Made by a program: the position numbers and the translations under genes
The notes under the pieces: generated by a model
The model's input: only the letters and a program-made list of their open reading frames with translations
What the model was told of the DNA's origin: nothing
The model's database searches: none
Part shown: positions 41,644 through 50,926 of the stretch, piece after piece
How the letters are laid out: each line of letters opens with the position of its first letter
Position numbering within the stretch: position 1 is the first letter of the stretch
Source: Scatomonas sp963930955
GTDB taxonomy: Bacteria; Bacillota; Clostridia; Lachnospirales; Lachnospiraceae
Reading direction: 5' to 3'
Length of the DNA stretch: 64,000 nt
Assembly: GCA_963930955.1 (NCBI GenBank)
Contig: OZ006967.1
Coordinates: 930,001 to 994,000 of the forward strand

Positions 41644-42371
41644 AAAAACAGGAAATCTGGTCTTTTATCGGCGCCGGAGGAAAGAGTACCTTGATCCTGC
41701 TGGCCGGGGCCCGAAAGGCCGGCGAGGGGAAAAAGGTTTTGATAAGTACCACTACCCATACAGCTTTTACCAGAGAGGAACTGGAAGGATCCGGGGGAAT
41801 CCTTCTGCTGGGAGAGGAGGGAAAACAGGCGGCAGAACTCCTGGAAAAAGTGCATCTGGTGGCTGCAGTGGGGGAACTGCCAGGGGAGCCTGGAAAACAG
41901 CAGGGCATGCCGGAGAGGGAGCAGGAGAGAGCTTTTGAGGCGGCGGATCTGGTGCTGCTGGAAGCGGACGGATCCCGGAGACATCCTTTTAAAGCGCCGG
42001 GAGATCACGAGCCTGCGGTCTATCCGGCCAGCACCCGGATCCTGCTGTCAGCAGGGCTGACAGCTCTGGATCGTCCCATGGAGGAAAGCTGCCACCGGAT
42101 TCAGGAAATAACCAGAATTACCGGAAGGCTTCCGGATCAGGATCTGAGGATGGAAGATATGGCCCGGGTAATCCAGGAAGGATATCTGGAAAAATGCCGC
42201 CGGATGTGGCCGGAAGTTCCGGTTACCGTAATTCTGAATCAGGCGGATACCCGGGAACTGTGGGAAAAGGGAATGGAAATTCGAAAAATGCTGGAGGGAA
42301 GCGGTGCGGAAGTGTATCTGTTTTCCTCCAGAACTGTCTGGAAGGGAAAAGAACGATGGAATATGAACTGA
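41640..42371 (+). CDS. yqeC: YqeC, selenium-dependent hydroxylase accessory protein
   Basis: A 243-aa P-loop protein: WSFIGAGGKSTLILLAGARK (Walker A-like GAGGKST), TTTHTAFTREEL, VLLEADGSRRHPFKAPGDHE, then VTVILNQADTRELWEKG. This family co-occurs with YqeB and Mo hydroxylases. Probably a nucleotide-dependent carrier or kinase in Se-cofactor assembly; the reaction is unproven. Confidence 0.9.
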   Translation: MKKQEIWSFIGAGGKSTLILLAGARKAGEGKKVLISTTTHTAFTREELEGSGGILLLGEEGKQAAELLEKVHLVAAVGELPGEPGKQQGMPEREQERAFEAADLVLLEADGSRRHPFKAPGDHEPAVYPASTRILLSAGLTALDRPMEESCHRIQEITRITGRLPDQDLRMEDMARVIQEGYLEKCRRMWPEVPVTVILNQADTRELWEKGMEIRKMLEGSGAEVYLFSSRTVWKGKERWNMN

Positions 42372-42952
42372 TCCTGCTGGCAGCTGGTTTCAGCCGCAGA
42401 TTTGGGGCCAATAAACTGCTGTATCCGGTAGAGGGGGTTCCCATGGTGCTGCGGGCGGCGGAGCTGCTGCTGCGGTTAAAAGAACAGAGAAAGGATATCC
42501 GGGGCATCCTGGGGGTTACCCGGCATCCGGAAATCCTGGAAGAACTTCAGAACAGAGGGATTCCAGCCATCATAAACGCCCGCAGTCAGAGCGGACTGGC
42601 CTCTTCTGTGGCGGCGGGCCTGAAGGCGGTCTTGGGCGCCGGGAAAAAGAGGGCGTCTGCCGGGAAACGGGCTTTTTGCTTTTTTATGGGGGATCAGCCT
42701 TATCTCATGGAGGATACCGTGTCCAGACTGCTGGACCTGTATCCTCTTTGCGGAAAGGGCATGGCCCGCCTTTGCTTTCAGGGGCAGCCGGGAAACCCGG
42801 CGGTATTCGGGGAACGTTACGTGCCGGAACTCCTGGCCCTTACAGGAGACAGAGGAGGCCGGCAGATCATGGAGAGGTACCCGGAGGATGTCTGGGAAAT
42901 GGAGATAGGAAATGGCCGGGAGCTGCTGGATCTGGATGTGCCTCCCGGCTGA
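42356..42952 (+). CDS. MobA-like molybdopterin nucleotidyltransferase (MocA type)
   Basis: A 198-aa protein with MEYELILLAAGFSRRFGANK (the LAAGxSxRxGxxK signature), INARSQSGLASSVAAGLKAV and FMGDQPYLMEDTVSRLL. MocA enzymes attach CMP to molybdopterin for xanthine dehydrogenase-type enzymes. Start ATG 42356 overlaps yqeC by 16 nt. It closes the cluster. No hydroxylase structural gene follows. Confidence 0.9.
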   Translation: MEYELILLAAGFSRRFGANKLLYPVEGVPMVLRAAELLLRLKEQRKDIRGILGVTRHPEILEELQNRGIPAIINARSQSGLASSVAAGLKAVLGAGKKRASAGKRAFCFFMGDQPYLMEDTVSRLLDLYPLCGKGMARLCFQGQPGNPAVFGERYVPELLALTGDRGGRQIMERYPEDVWEMEIGNGRELLDLDVPPG

Positions 42953-43123
42953 ATCCGGATCACAGAGTCCTTTCCCGGAGAGAGGTTTTTCTGTTTGAAA
43001 AAAGTTCTGCCGCAAGATGGTCATCACTTTGTAGACCACAATGCTTTCTCTGGTATTCTTTTTAAGCCTTTCATCCTTTGTCCCGGTTATTTTATAATAA
43101 CAAAAAAATACGGAGGAGAGAGT

Positions 43124-44326
43124 ATGAAAAGCAAAAAGAACATCCTTATTTTCATCACCGTTCTGCTGTTCCTGGGAATGTTCATCGGAAATTACGGAAA
43201 CTATCAGCTGTCCGCCGTACCGGGGAGTGTGTATGAGGCTTACAGCCTGACAGATATGCAGTTCTCCAGTATTATGACAGCCCCCATGTTTCCCTCTATT
43301 TTCCTGAGCATTGTCATCGGAATTCTGGTGGACCGTTTCGGAATTTCGAAAATGGTATCCATCTGCTTTGCGGCAGCGGCAGCAGGGTTTGTGCTCCGGG
43401 TTTTCGCCACCGATTATATGTCCATGTTTATTGCTATGGCGCTGACCGGTGTTGGCTGCATGATCCTGAACGCGAACCTGGCAAAAATCGTTTCCGCCCT
43501 GTATCCCATGGAAAAAGTGGGAACTGTGGTCGGCATTCTGATGGCTGGATCCACCGGATCCATGGCTGTGGCCTATGCCACAACCGCTATGTTCCCCAGC
43601 CTGGAGATGGCTTTCTGGACTGCGGCGGCAATCAGCATTGCAGTAGCTGTTCTGTGGATCCTGGTAGTCAGAGAAAAACATTTTTCCGGGAACGGGTCAG
43701 TTCCCGCCGGGGAAGTGGTCCCTGTGAAGCAGGCGCTGGGAACCTGCCTGAAAAGCCGGAACATCTGGCTTGCCGGAATTTCCCTGATGTTTCTGCTGGG
43801 AGGCGCTACTGTAATTTCCAATTTCCAGGTAAGCGCCCTGACTACCCTGAAAGGATACTCGGAAGGATTTGCAGGAACCTTTGGTACGGTTCTGATGATC
43901 GGTTCGATTATCGGATCTATTTTTATTCCGGTTCTGGTAGGAAAGCTGGGCTGGAAAGTACCGGTAATGCTGCTGATCTGCGGATTAGCTGCCGCAGCCT
44001 GCATGGTGGGGATTATCGCGCTGCCGGCAGGAGGAATTTATGTAACCAGTTTCCTGAACGGAGCCCTTCGCAGCGGCATTATTGCGGTCATGATGTCTCT
44101 GCCGGTTATGTTTCCTGAGATCGGTCCCAGATATGCGGGAACTGCCGGCGGTCTGGCAGTGACCTTGGAACTCCTTGGGGCGGTTGTGATTCCTACTTAT
44201 ATTATCGTACCTCTGGGCGGAGGAAATCTTACCAATTATTTTTATCTGGGAGCGGTATGCATGGTAATCGCCAGTGTGATCTGTTTCCTGATGGCAAAAA
44301 CCTGCGGTGTTTATTCAAAAAAGTAA
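43124..44326 (+). CDS. MFS transporter
   Basis: A 400-aa, twelve-helix major facilitator protein. Cytoplasmic loop motif GILVDRFGISKMVSIC after helix 2 and a matching LVGKLGWKVPVMLL in the second half. RBS CGGAGGAG precedes ATG 43124. It is 16 nt upstream of the UroD-like methyltransferase gene, so it probably imports the substrate used there. Substrate unknown. Confidence 0.9.
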   Translation: MKSKKNILIFITVLLFLGMFIGNYGNYQLSAVPGSVYEAYSLTDMQFSSIMTAPMFPSIFLSIVIGILVDRFGISKMVSICFAAAAAGFVLRVFATDYMSMFIAMALTGVGCMILNANLAKIVSALYPMEKVGTVVGILMAGSTGSMAVAYATTAMFPSLEMAFWTAAAISIAVAVLWILVVREKHFSGNGSVPAGEVVPVKQALGTCLKSRNIWLAGISLMFLLGGATVISNFQVSALTTLKGYSEGFAGTFGTVLMIGSIIGSIFIPVLVGKLGWKVPVMLLICGLAAAACMVGIIALPAGGIYVTSFLNGALRSGIIAVMMSLPVMFPEIGPRYAGTAGGLAVTLELLGAVVIPTYIIVPLGGGNLTNYFYLGAVCMVIASVICFLMAKTCGVYSKK

Positions 44327-44342
44327 AAAGGAGAACTGAATC

Positions 44343-45326
44343 ATGCTGAATGCAAGAGACAACTTTCTGGAAACCCTGCATCACGGAAAACCGGATGCCT
44401 TTGTAAATGAGTGGGAACCTTTTGGATTTGTGTTTGATCCGCTGATGGGTGTAACGCTGATCGCTCAGCCGGGAAAATACGTGGTAGACGGCTGGGGAAC
44501 CACCATCTACATGGGCGAAGATGAACCGGGAGCTATGCCTATTGTGCGGGATGACAATAAGGCGATCCCGGACATAACGGAGTGGAAAAAATATATCAAA
44601 TCCCCGGACATCAAGCAGAAGCTGGATTGGACGGCGGCAAAGGAACAGGCGGAGGCCATCCATAAAGAGAATAAGCTGACCACCTCTCTGATGGCTACCG
44701 GACTTTTTGAGCAGTCTCACTATCTGATGGGATTTGAGGACACCCTGATGAATTTCCTGCTGGAGCCGGAAGCCATGGGAGATCTGCTGGACTATATTAC
44801 CGATTACAAACTGACCTATGCCCAGATTCTGGTGGAAAATCTTCATCCGGACGTGGTGCTCTTCCACGATGACTGGGGCTCCAAGACCAGCCTCTTTATG
44901 TCTCCGGAAGTGTGGAGGGAGATGCTGAAACCCCGTTACGAGAAAATTTACAGCTATTTCAAGAGCCAGGGCGTGATCATTATCCATCACTCCGACAGCT
45001 ACTGCCAGCCCATCGCGAAAGATATGATCGATATCCACATGGATGTATGGCAGGGGGTTCTGCCTCAGAATGACATTCCGGCTATCCAGAAAGAAACAGA
45101 AGGAAAGCTGATCCTTATGGGAGGTCTGGATGCCTCCATTATGGATCTGAAGGATTACAAAGAGGATGTGATCCGGGAAGAAGTTGCCAGAGCCTGCAGA
45201 GAATACGCCCCCGGCGGAAGCTTTATTCCCTGCCTGACCTACGGCGGCGAGGGAAGTATCTTCCCGGGCGTCAATGATATTATCATGGATGAGATCCGCA
45301 ATCAGAACAAGATCTATTTCAAATAA
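44343..45326 (+). CDS. UroD-family corrinoid-type methyltransferase
   Basis: A 327-aa (beta/alpha)8 protein of the uroporphyrinogen decarboxylase-like family. Metal or corrinoid-related residues are visible in LFHDDWGSKTSLFMSPEVWR, IIIHHSDSYCQPIAKDMIDI and a late FIPCLTYGGEGS cysteine. Zn-binding His/Cys placement as in MtaA/MtbA supports methyl transfer rather than haem synthesis. No corrinoid protein is adjacent. It converges with the pucR gene; the ends overlap by 8 nt. Confidence 0.82.
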   Translation: MLNARDNFLETLHHGKPDAFVNEWEPFGFVFDPLMGVTLIAQPGKYVVDGWGTTIYMGEDEPGAMPIVRDDNKAIPDITEWKKYIKSPDIKQKLDWTAAKEQAEAIHKENKLTTSLMATGLFEQSHYLMGFEDTLMNFLLEPEAMGDLLDYITDYKLTYAQILVENLHPDVVLFHDDWGSKTSLFMSPEVWREMLKPRYEKIYSYFKSQGVIIIHHSDSYCQPIAKDMIDIHMDVWQGVLPQNDIPAIQKETEGKLILMGGLDASIMDLKDYKEDVIREEVARACREYAPGGSFIPCLTYGGEGSIFPGVNDIIMDEIRNQNKIYFK

Positions 45327-46815
45327 CTTCCGCGGATCCGGAAAGTTCCAGAATTTTATAAGAAAGCATCAGATACAGACGGGTGTCTGCCTCCTCCAGG
45401 CGGATGCCCGTCAGCTTTTTAATCCGGTTCAGCCGTTTGATCATGGAAGTACGGTGGATTCCGAGACGATCCGCGCTCTGGGTAACATTGCAGCCGGTCT
45501 GCAGATGGATCTGCAGCGTATGGTACAGGTCGCCTTCTTTTTTTCTATCGTAATCCCGGAGGATCTGAAGAGCGGGGGAGACCACCTGCCAGGCTCCGAA
45601 AGGAGCTGCACAGCGCTCCAGCAGATAGGCGTAGGCGTAGTCTTCAAAACGGTAATGCCAGAAATGAGGCGCGTATTTGTTTCCAAGCCGCAGGGCTTCC
45701 CTGGCCTGCGTCAGATAAAGAGAAAAATCTTCCTGCCCGTGAAAAGATTTGCTGTCTCCGGCTTTGGCCACGTGTTCCCTTAAAAAAACAGACATTTTTT
45801 CATGGAAGTTATAGTTCTTTTCAGAAGAGCGGGTCAGATTCCAGACACAGACAAAATCCTGGCCGAATCGAAGAACGCAGGAGTGGGGAAAGAGATTCTG
45901 GAGACTGCTGCTGAAATATTTTTCTGCTTCCTCCAGGGGGAACCGGTCATAACACCGGATCACGCTCAGGGCGTAGGTATCTTCCAGAGACCACTGATTC
46001 TGCAGGAGAATCTGCGGATCCACGTCCCGGTTGCCCTCCAGGAGGCAGCGGATGGCGTTCTGAAATTCACGGCTTTTGGCGTGAAAGCCCTGAGATGGAT
46101 GCTCTGTTTCAATCATGGTCTTCAGGGTCAGAGCCATGCGGGAAAACAGGACTTCCTGGGGCGCCGCATAGGAGTCGTCTTCAATGCTGCCCAGAATACG
46201 GGCAAAAAACTGTCCGTCCCGGAACAGATTGTAGCAGAGTAAGGTTTTCTGCTCGCTCTGCAGGTAAAAATGAAAAACATCTTTCTGTTCCAGGCATTTT
46301 TTGAACTCTTTCGTCCAGAGGACATCCTCCAGATCAGCAAGATCCAGTCCTTCTCCGGAAAATTTCTGTGCATACAGAGAATTTTTGGCTACAAAGTGAA
46401 ACTGGCTGTCGATGATGGTGAGAGGCATGTGAAGAATGGGGGTTGAGAGTTCCAGCAGGCGGGAAAACTCCATGCCGTCTGCAAAAGAAAGAGCAAAATC
46501 CCATTTCTCATATTCGGAATATAATCTTTGAATCAGATTGTAAAAGGCCGGTCTGCCAAGACCGCATTCCATGTACAGCCCGTTCTGCCGGGGAAGCTTC
46601 TCATTTTCCGGATAGTCCGGAATGCACACGGCGGCGGCAGATTGCTCCATAGACTGAAACTGCCGGGCGGTCATCAGATACAGGGTATCCGGTTCCGGAC
46701 GGGCCTGGGGTTCGTACATGCGCCAGGAAGTAAAACGGCAGCTTCCGGAGTTCCGCATACGGATCCTGCGGATGCCGTGAAAATGTAACTGATATTGAAG
46801 ATAAGAAAGATGCAC
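45319..46815 (-). CDS. PucR-family transcriptional regulator
   Basis: A 498-aa regulator. The N-terminal part is unfamiliar; the C terminus has the PucR HTH (LYHTLQIHLQTGCNVTQSAD, RLGIHRTSMIKRLNRIKKLT). GTG 46815 is chosen because AAAGGAG sits 8 nt upstream; the longer ORF from ATG 46845 would place that RBS inside the gene. Convergent to the MFS/methyltransferase pair, so it is their probable regulator. Confidence 0.83.
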   Translation of the reverse strand: MHLSYLQYQLHFHGIRRIRMRNSGSCRFTSWRMYEPQARPEPDTLYLMTARQFQSMEQSAAAVCIPDYPENEKLPRQNGLYMECGLGRPAFYNLIQRLYSEYEKWDFALSFADGMEFSRLLELSTPILHMPLTIIDSQFHFVAKNSLYAQKFSGEGLDLADLEDVLWTKEFKKCLEQKDVFHFYLQSEQKTLLCYNLFRDGQFFARILGSIEDDSYAAPQEVLFSRMALTLKTMIETEHPSQGFHAKSREFQNAIRCLLEGNRDVDPQILLQNQWSLEDTYALSVIRCYDRFPLEEAEKYFSSSLQNLFPHSCVLRFGQDFVCVWNLTRSSEKNYNFHEKMSVFLREHVAKAGDSKSFHGQEDFSLYLTQAREALRLGNKYAPHFWHYRFEDYAYAYLLERCAAPFGAWQVVSPALQILRDYDRKKEGDLYHTLQIHLQTGCNVTQSADRLGIHRTSMIKRLNRIKKLTGIRLEEADTRLYLMLSYKILELSGSAEVI

Positions 46816-46940
46816 CGGGTCAGCTCCTTTCAGTTTTTTTCTCAATCATGTCAGGGTCAAGATTAAATTATACATGGAAGAGCCAGTCTTGTAAATCGGC
46901 GGAAGAAAAGATATAATCATGGGGATTGGAGGAAAAGAGA

Positions 46941-47357
46941 GTGGAGATCCGGGTATACGATACCCTGCCGGAAGATGCCAGACAGATCCGGCAGGAGGTT
47001 TTTATAGAAGAACAGCATTTTCAGGAGGAATTTGACGGCATCGACAGCCGTGCCCTCCACCTGGTTCTGTACCGGGATGGATCGCCGGCAGGCACCTGCC
47101 GGTTTTTTCAGGGAAGGGAGCCGGGAGCGTATCTGGTGGGAAGGATCGCGGTGCGGAAGCCTTTCCGGGGACAGAACCTGGGAGCCGCGCTCCTGGAGGC
47201 AGCGGAGCGTGAGATTCGGAAACGGGGCGGCGGCAGCGTCCGGCTGCATGCCCAGCAGAGAGCCGCGGGGTTTTATGAGAAGCAGGGCTACGCTCCCTAC
47301 GGACCGGTGGAGTACGAAGAGTACTGCCCCCATATCTGGATGGAAAAGAAACTATAG
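46941..47357 (+). CDS. GNAT-family N-acetyltransferase
   Basis: A 138-aa acetyltransferase: IRQEVFIEEQHFQEEFDGID, VGRIAVRKPFRGQNLGAALL (acetyl-CoA pyrophosphate loop RGQNLGA), HAQQRAAGFYEKQGYAPYGP. It resembles ElaA-like proteins. GTG 46941 has GGAGG 8 nt upstream; a TTG at 46926 precedes that RBS. Monocistronic; substrate unknown. Confidence 0.88.
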   Translation: MEIRVYDTLPEDARQIRQEVFIEEQHFQEEFDGIDSRALHLVLYRDGSPAGTCRFFQGREPGAYLVGRIAVRKPFRGQNLGAALLEAAEREIRKRGGGSVRLHAQQRAAGFYEKQGYAPYGPVEYEEYCPHIWMEKKL

Positions 47358-47401
47358 GGAGAAGAAGCTGTGTTTATGCTGCCCCCTGGCATATAAAAGA
47401 T

Positions 47402-48427
47402 TCAGTCGGTGGTCTGCCGCCGGATCAGTTCCGGAGGGATGATTTTGTGGACCGGTTCCTTCATAGGCTCCGGTCTTCTTTTTTTGCGCTCTTCCATCAT
47501 GGAGGATAAAAGTGCCATGGCCGTCTCTGCTATGGCAGAGATCTGCTGGCCTACCGTGCTGGTGGGGATCACAGCCTCCCGGGAAATAGGAGAATTGTCA
47601 AAACCTAGGAGCCGGTAGGTCTCCGGCAGTTTTCCGTACTTCTGAAACAGAAGGTTCAGAAGTACGTTGGCGTGGGTGTCGTTGGGCATGAAAATGCCCT
47701 TCTTTTCGTGGGGATACTTCTTTTCCAGCGTTTCCAGGAGCTTCAGGATCCCGGACCGGTTTTCTTCAAAGGTGTTGCCAAGATCTGTCAGGATCAGATC
47801 GTAGGGCAGATGGAATTTTTCGCAGGTATCCACGAAGCCCCGGATCCGGCCCGAGGCAGGAGCGGTGTCCGGCAGATCCGCGTTCACATGGATCAGGATA
47901 TCGCAGCTGCTTTCCTTCAGCAGGCTGGCGGCCTGGACGCCTCCCAGATAGTTGTCTGTATTTACACTGCAGATATACTGGTCTTCCCGCTCAATGCCTA
48001 CCACGGGAATGCCGCAGGCGGCCAGTTCGCTCGAGGGGATGGTGGGACTTAAGACGATCATTCCCTCGATGTTGTAAGCCAGGAGTTCCTCAATATATTT
48101 CCGCTCCACATCCGCCCGGGAATTCCCGGCGAAGACCAGGAATTTGTAGCCGTAGGTCTCATAGGTGGACAGGATCTGATTTAATATTTCCGCGTAAAAA
48201 TGCATGTAGAGGTTGGGGATCAGGATTCCCACAAATTCTGTCTTTCCGCTGGCCAGGATCCGGCCGATCTTATTTTCTTTGTAGTCCAGCTCCTCCAGGG
48301 CCTGGGCGATCTTCTGCTGATTTTCCAGAGTCAGGGAATCCGGATCGTTAAAATACCTGGAAATTGTGGTCTTGGAAAAATTTGTATAGGCGGCGATATC
48401 CGCGAAGGTTACTTTCTTTTTTTTCAT
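47402..48427 (-). CDS. LacI-family repressor of the fructan operon
   Basis: A 341-aa repressor. HTH at residues 5-26 (VTFADIAAYTNFSKTTISRY), hinge helix LEELDYKENKIGRILASGKT, then a periplasmic-binding-like sugar domain ending in FDNSPISREAVIPTSTVGQQ. Start MKKKKV at 48427 follows GGAAAGGAA; the longer frame begins in the promoter. It is divergent from the transport operon, with LacI-type operator sequences in the intergenic region. It probably responds to a fructo-oligosaccharide or fructose derivative. Confidence 0.92.
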   Translation of the reverse strand: MKKKKVTFADIAAYTNFSKTTISRYFNDPDSLTLENQQKIAQALEELDYKENKIGRILASGKTEFVGILIPNLYMHFYAEILNQILSTYETYGYKFLVFAGNSRADVERKYIEELLAYNIEGMIVLSPTIPSSELAACGIPVVGIEREDQYICSVNTDNYLGGVQAASLLKESSCDILIHVNADLPDTAPASGRIRGFVDTCEKFHLPYDLILTDLGNTFEENRSGILKLLETLEKKYPHEKKGIFMPNDTHANVLLNLLFQKYGKLPETYRLLGFDNSPISREAVIPTSTVGQQISAIAETAMALLSSMMEERKKRRPEPMKEPVHKIIPPELIRRQTTD

Positions 48428-48484
48428 AGCTGTGGTTCCTTTCCGCGACCGCCGGAAAGGGATGGCCATTCCGGCGATATTTCT

Positions 48485-48540
48485 ATCATAGCAGAAAAGA
48501 GCAGAAAAACCAAGAAATAACCGGTTACGGAATCGGTTTT
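48485..48540 (-). promoter_or_regulatory. lacI-type gene promoter and upstream operator
   Basis: On the minus strand TTGGTT (48508-48513), 17 bp, TATGAT (48485-48490). Just upstream, AACCGGTTACGGAATCGGTT (48519-48538) is a LacI-type operator with the central CG and matches the operator at 48643-48677. Confidence 0.65.
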
Positions 48541-48602
48541 GTTAAACCTGTACAGAATTTTGGGAGGCAAACTGGGACATGTGCCGAAAAAGAAATTTGT
48601 TA

Positions 48603-48677
48603 TTGAAAGGGTCCCGGGTAAGGAGTATGATATGCATAAAGGAACCGGTTACTTAACCGGTAACGGAAACGGTTTCG
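48603..48677 (+). promoter_or_regulatory. Fructan operon promoter and tandem LacI operators
   Basis: TTGAAA (48603-48608), 17 bp, TATGAT (48626-48631). Immediately downstream AACCGGTTACTTAACCGG and TAACGGAAACGGTTTCG (48643-48677) form two overlapping LacI-type sites. Binding there would block initiation or elongation. Confidence 0.72.
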
Positions 48678-48700
48678 AAAAACAAAAAGGAGGAGAGAAC

Positions 48701-50023
48701 ATGAAAAAACCATGGATATGCCTGGCCGGAATCTTCCTTGCCGCCGCCTGCCTGTCCGGGTGCCAGCAGAAGGATCCGGAGCCGGGGGATGTGGCAGGCT
48801 ATGACCCGGGGGAGGAGTATCTTTCCATCTGGGTCCACTCCATTGAGGACACAGAGGAAGGCCAGGCCTACAGGGAATCGGTGGAGAGTTTCAACGAGGC
48901 TTTTGACGGAAAGTATTTCGCGGACATTGAGTTTGTTCCAAGAAATGACAGCGGCGGCGGATATTCGGATAAGGTCAATGCCTCTGTCATGTCCGGGGGC
49001 CTGCCGGATGTGCTGACCGTGGACGGCCCCAATGTATCCGCCTACGCGGCCAACGGGATCATCCAGCCCCTGGCGGAGCTGACGGAGGAAGAAAAAAGCG
49101 AATATCTTCCTTCCATCATTGAGCAGGGAACCGTGAACGACCAGCTGTACGCCCTGGGAGTCATGGAGTCCAGCGTGGGCCTTTACTACAATCAGGATAT
49201 CCTGGAGGAAGCAGGGATTGAGGTGCCGGAGGCGGACGATCCCTGGACCTGGTCGGAGTTCCTGGAGATCCTGGAGGAGCTGAAGCCGCTGATGGAAGAA
49301 AAAGACGGCTATCCCCTGGATATGACCTTTCCGGTAGGCGAGACCAGCATTTATTACTTCGCTCCCTTTGTCTGGTCCGGAGGTGGTGAACTTATCAGCG
49401 AGGATGGGCTGGAGGCGGAAGGATATTTCAACTCCGATGCCACGGTAAAGGCCATGGAGTATTTCCGATCCATTGTGGAAAATGAGTACATGGCAGAAGC
49501 CCCCATTGACCACCTGTTTGAGAGCGGCCGGGCGGCCTTCAAGTTTGACGGAGCCTGGGAGGTTAACACAGTCTACACCAGCTATCCGGATATCAACCTG
49601 GGTGTAGCACCCTACGTGGTCAGCGATGACTGGGAGGGCGAAACCTATACGCCCACAGGCTCCTGGGCCTTTGCGGCATCCACCGAGGCGGAGGATATCG
49701 AGGCAGCTACGGAGCTGGTCAAGTGGATGAGCGGCGTAGAAAGCGGCATCCGCATCTGGGAAATGGCCAAGAGCTTCCCTTCCACCTATGAAGCCTTTGA
49801 AAACATCGATGTGTTCCAGACCGATGAGAATTACCGGGCGCTCTATAACCAGCTGAGCACCTACGGACATCCCCGTCCCAAGACCCCGGTATATCCCCAG
49901 GTGAGCACCAGCTTCCAGGAAGTTCTGGAGAGCGCGGCCCTGGGCGGAAAAGACGCCCGGACGGAGCTGGACAAGGCAGTGGAGCGGATCGACAAGAAAC
50001 TGGAACGTTACGTGAGGGAATAA
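48701..50023 (+). CDS. Sugar ABC transporter substrate-binding lipoprotein
   Basis: A 440-aa family 1 extracellular binding protein. Lipobox LSGC (Cys21). Typical SBP segments: LPDVLTVDGPNVSAYAANGI, GVMESSVGLYYNQDILEEAG, FKFDGAWEVNTVYTSYPDI, PTGSWAFAASTEAEDIEAAT. It captures an oligosaccharide outside the membrane. The GH32 in the same operon points to fructo-oligosaccharides or sucrose. RBS AAAGGAGGAG. Confidence 0.93.
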   Translation: MKKPWICLAGIFLAAACLSGCQQKDPEPGDVAGYDPGEEYLSIWVHSIEDTEEGQAYRESVESFNEAFDGKYFADIEFVPRNDSGGGYSDKVNASVMSGGLPDVLTVDGPNVSAYAANGIIQPLAELTEEEKSEYLPSIIEQGTVNDQLYALGVMESSVGLYYNQDILEEAGIEVPEADDPWTWSEFLEILEELKPLMEEKDGYPLDMTFPVGETSIYYFAPFVWSGGGELISEDGLEAEGYFNSDATVKAMEYFRSIVENEYMAEAPIDHLFESGRAAFKFDGAWEVNTVYTSYPDINLGVAPYVVSDDWEGETYTPTGSWAFAASTEAEDIEAATELVKWMSGVESGIRIWEMAKSFPSTYEAFENIDVFQTDENYRALYNQLSTYGHPRPKTPVYPQVSTSFQEVLESAALGGKDARTELDKAVERIDKKLERYVRE

Positions 50024-50026
50024 AAA

Positions 50027-50926
50027 ATGAAAAAGAAAAATTCAATTATGGGAATGGCGTTTTTCGGGCCGGCCCTGGTACTGCTGATCATCTTCCTGTT
50101 TCTGCCTATGCTGATGACTTTTATTTTCAGCTTTACCGATTATTTTGCCCTGAACCCGGAAATGACGCACTTTGTGGGACTGGAAAATTACTTTGATATT
50201 TTTAAGGACGAACTGTTTCTTCAGTCCTTTCTCAACACCGTGAAATTTGTGATCATCATCGTGCCCCTGCAGTGCGGCGGCGCCCTGCTTCTGGCTCTGG
50301 CCATCAACAAGGCCGCCCACTGCAAGAAATACTTTAAGGTGGCCTTCTTTATCCCGGTGGTCATGTCTCTGGCAGTAGTATCCACGCTGTGGATGCAGAT
50401 CTACAGCCCTGAGGGAATTCTGAATACGCTGCTGGCCAATCTGGGGATCGAAGCCCAGCCCTTTATCCACAGCGCCAGCCAGGCCCTGCCGTCCATTGCT
50501 ATCATGAGCGCCTGGCAGGGTATGGGATATCAGATGATCATTTTCCTGGGAGGTCTGCAGAACATCAACCCTGCCCTCTACGAGGCGGCGGAGATGGACC
50601 ATGCCAGCGCCTGGCAGAAATTTAAGGATATCACCCTGCCGGAGCTGAAGCCTCTGTGTATCTTTGTATTTATCACCGTAACCATCGGAGCCTTCCGGAT
50701 GCTGGTACAGCCTATGGTTATGACCGGCGGCGGACCGGACCACTCCACTTACACCATGGTCTACGATATTTACGAAACCGGTACGGTGAACTGGGAGATG
50801 GGCCTGGCCTCCACCATGGCTGTAGTATTCACGGTATTTGTAGTGGTTCTGACCATTATCCAGAATGTACTGACAAAAGACAAGGAGGGAGTAAAACGTG
50901 TTCACAAAAAAGCAAAAGCGAGTTAA
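50027..50926 (+). CDS. Sugar ABC transporter permease (MalF-like)
   Basis: A 299-aa permease with six helices. The EAA coupling loop is YEAAEMDHASAWQKFKDITL. Begins 3 nt after the binding-protein stop. It overlaps the next permease by 29 nt, suggesting tight coupling. Forms the channel with its MalG-like partner. Confidence 0.93.
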   Translation: MKKKNSIMGMAFFGPALVLLIIFLFLPMLMTFIFSFTDYFALNPEMTHFVGLENYFDIFKDELFLQSFLNTVKFVIIIVPLQCGGALLLALAINKAAHCKKYFKVAFFIPVVMSLAVVSTLWMQIYSPEGILNTLLANLGIEAQPFIHSASQALPSIAIMSAWQGMGYQMIIFLGGLQNINPALYEAAEMDHASAWQKFKDITLPELKPLCIFVFITVTIGAFRMLVQPMVMTGGGPDHSTYTMVYDIYETGTVNWEMGLASTMAVVFTVFVVVLTIIQNVLTKDKEGVKRVHKKAKAS

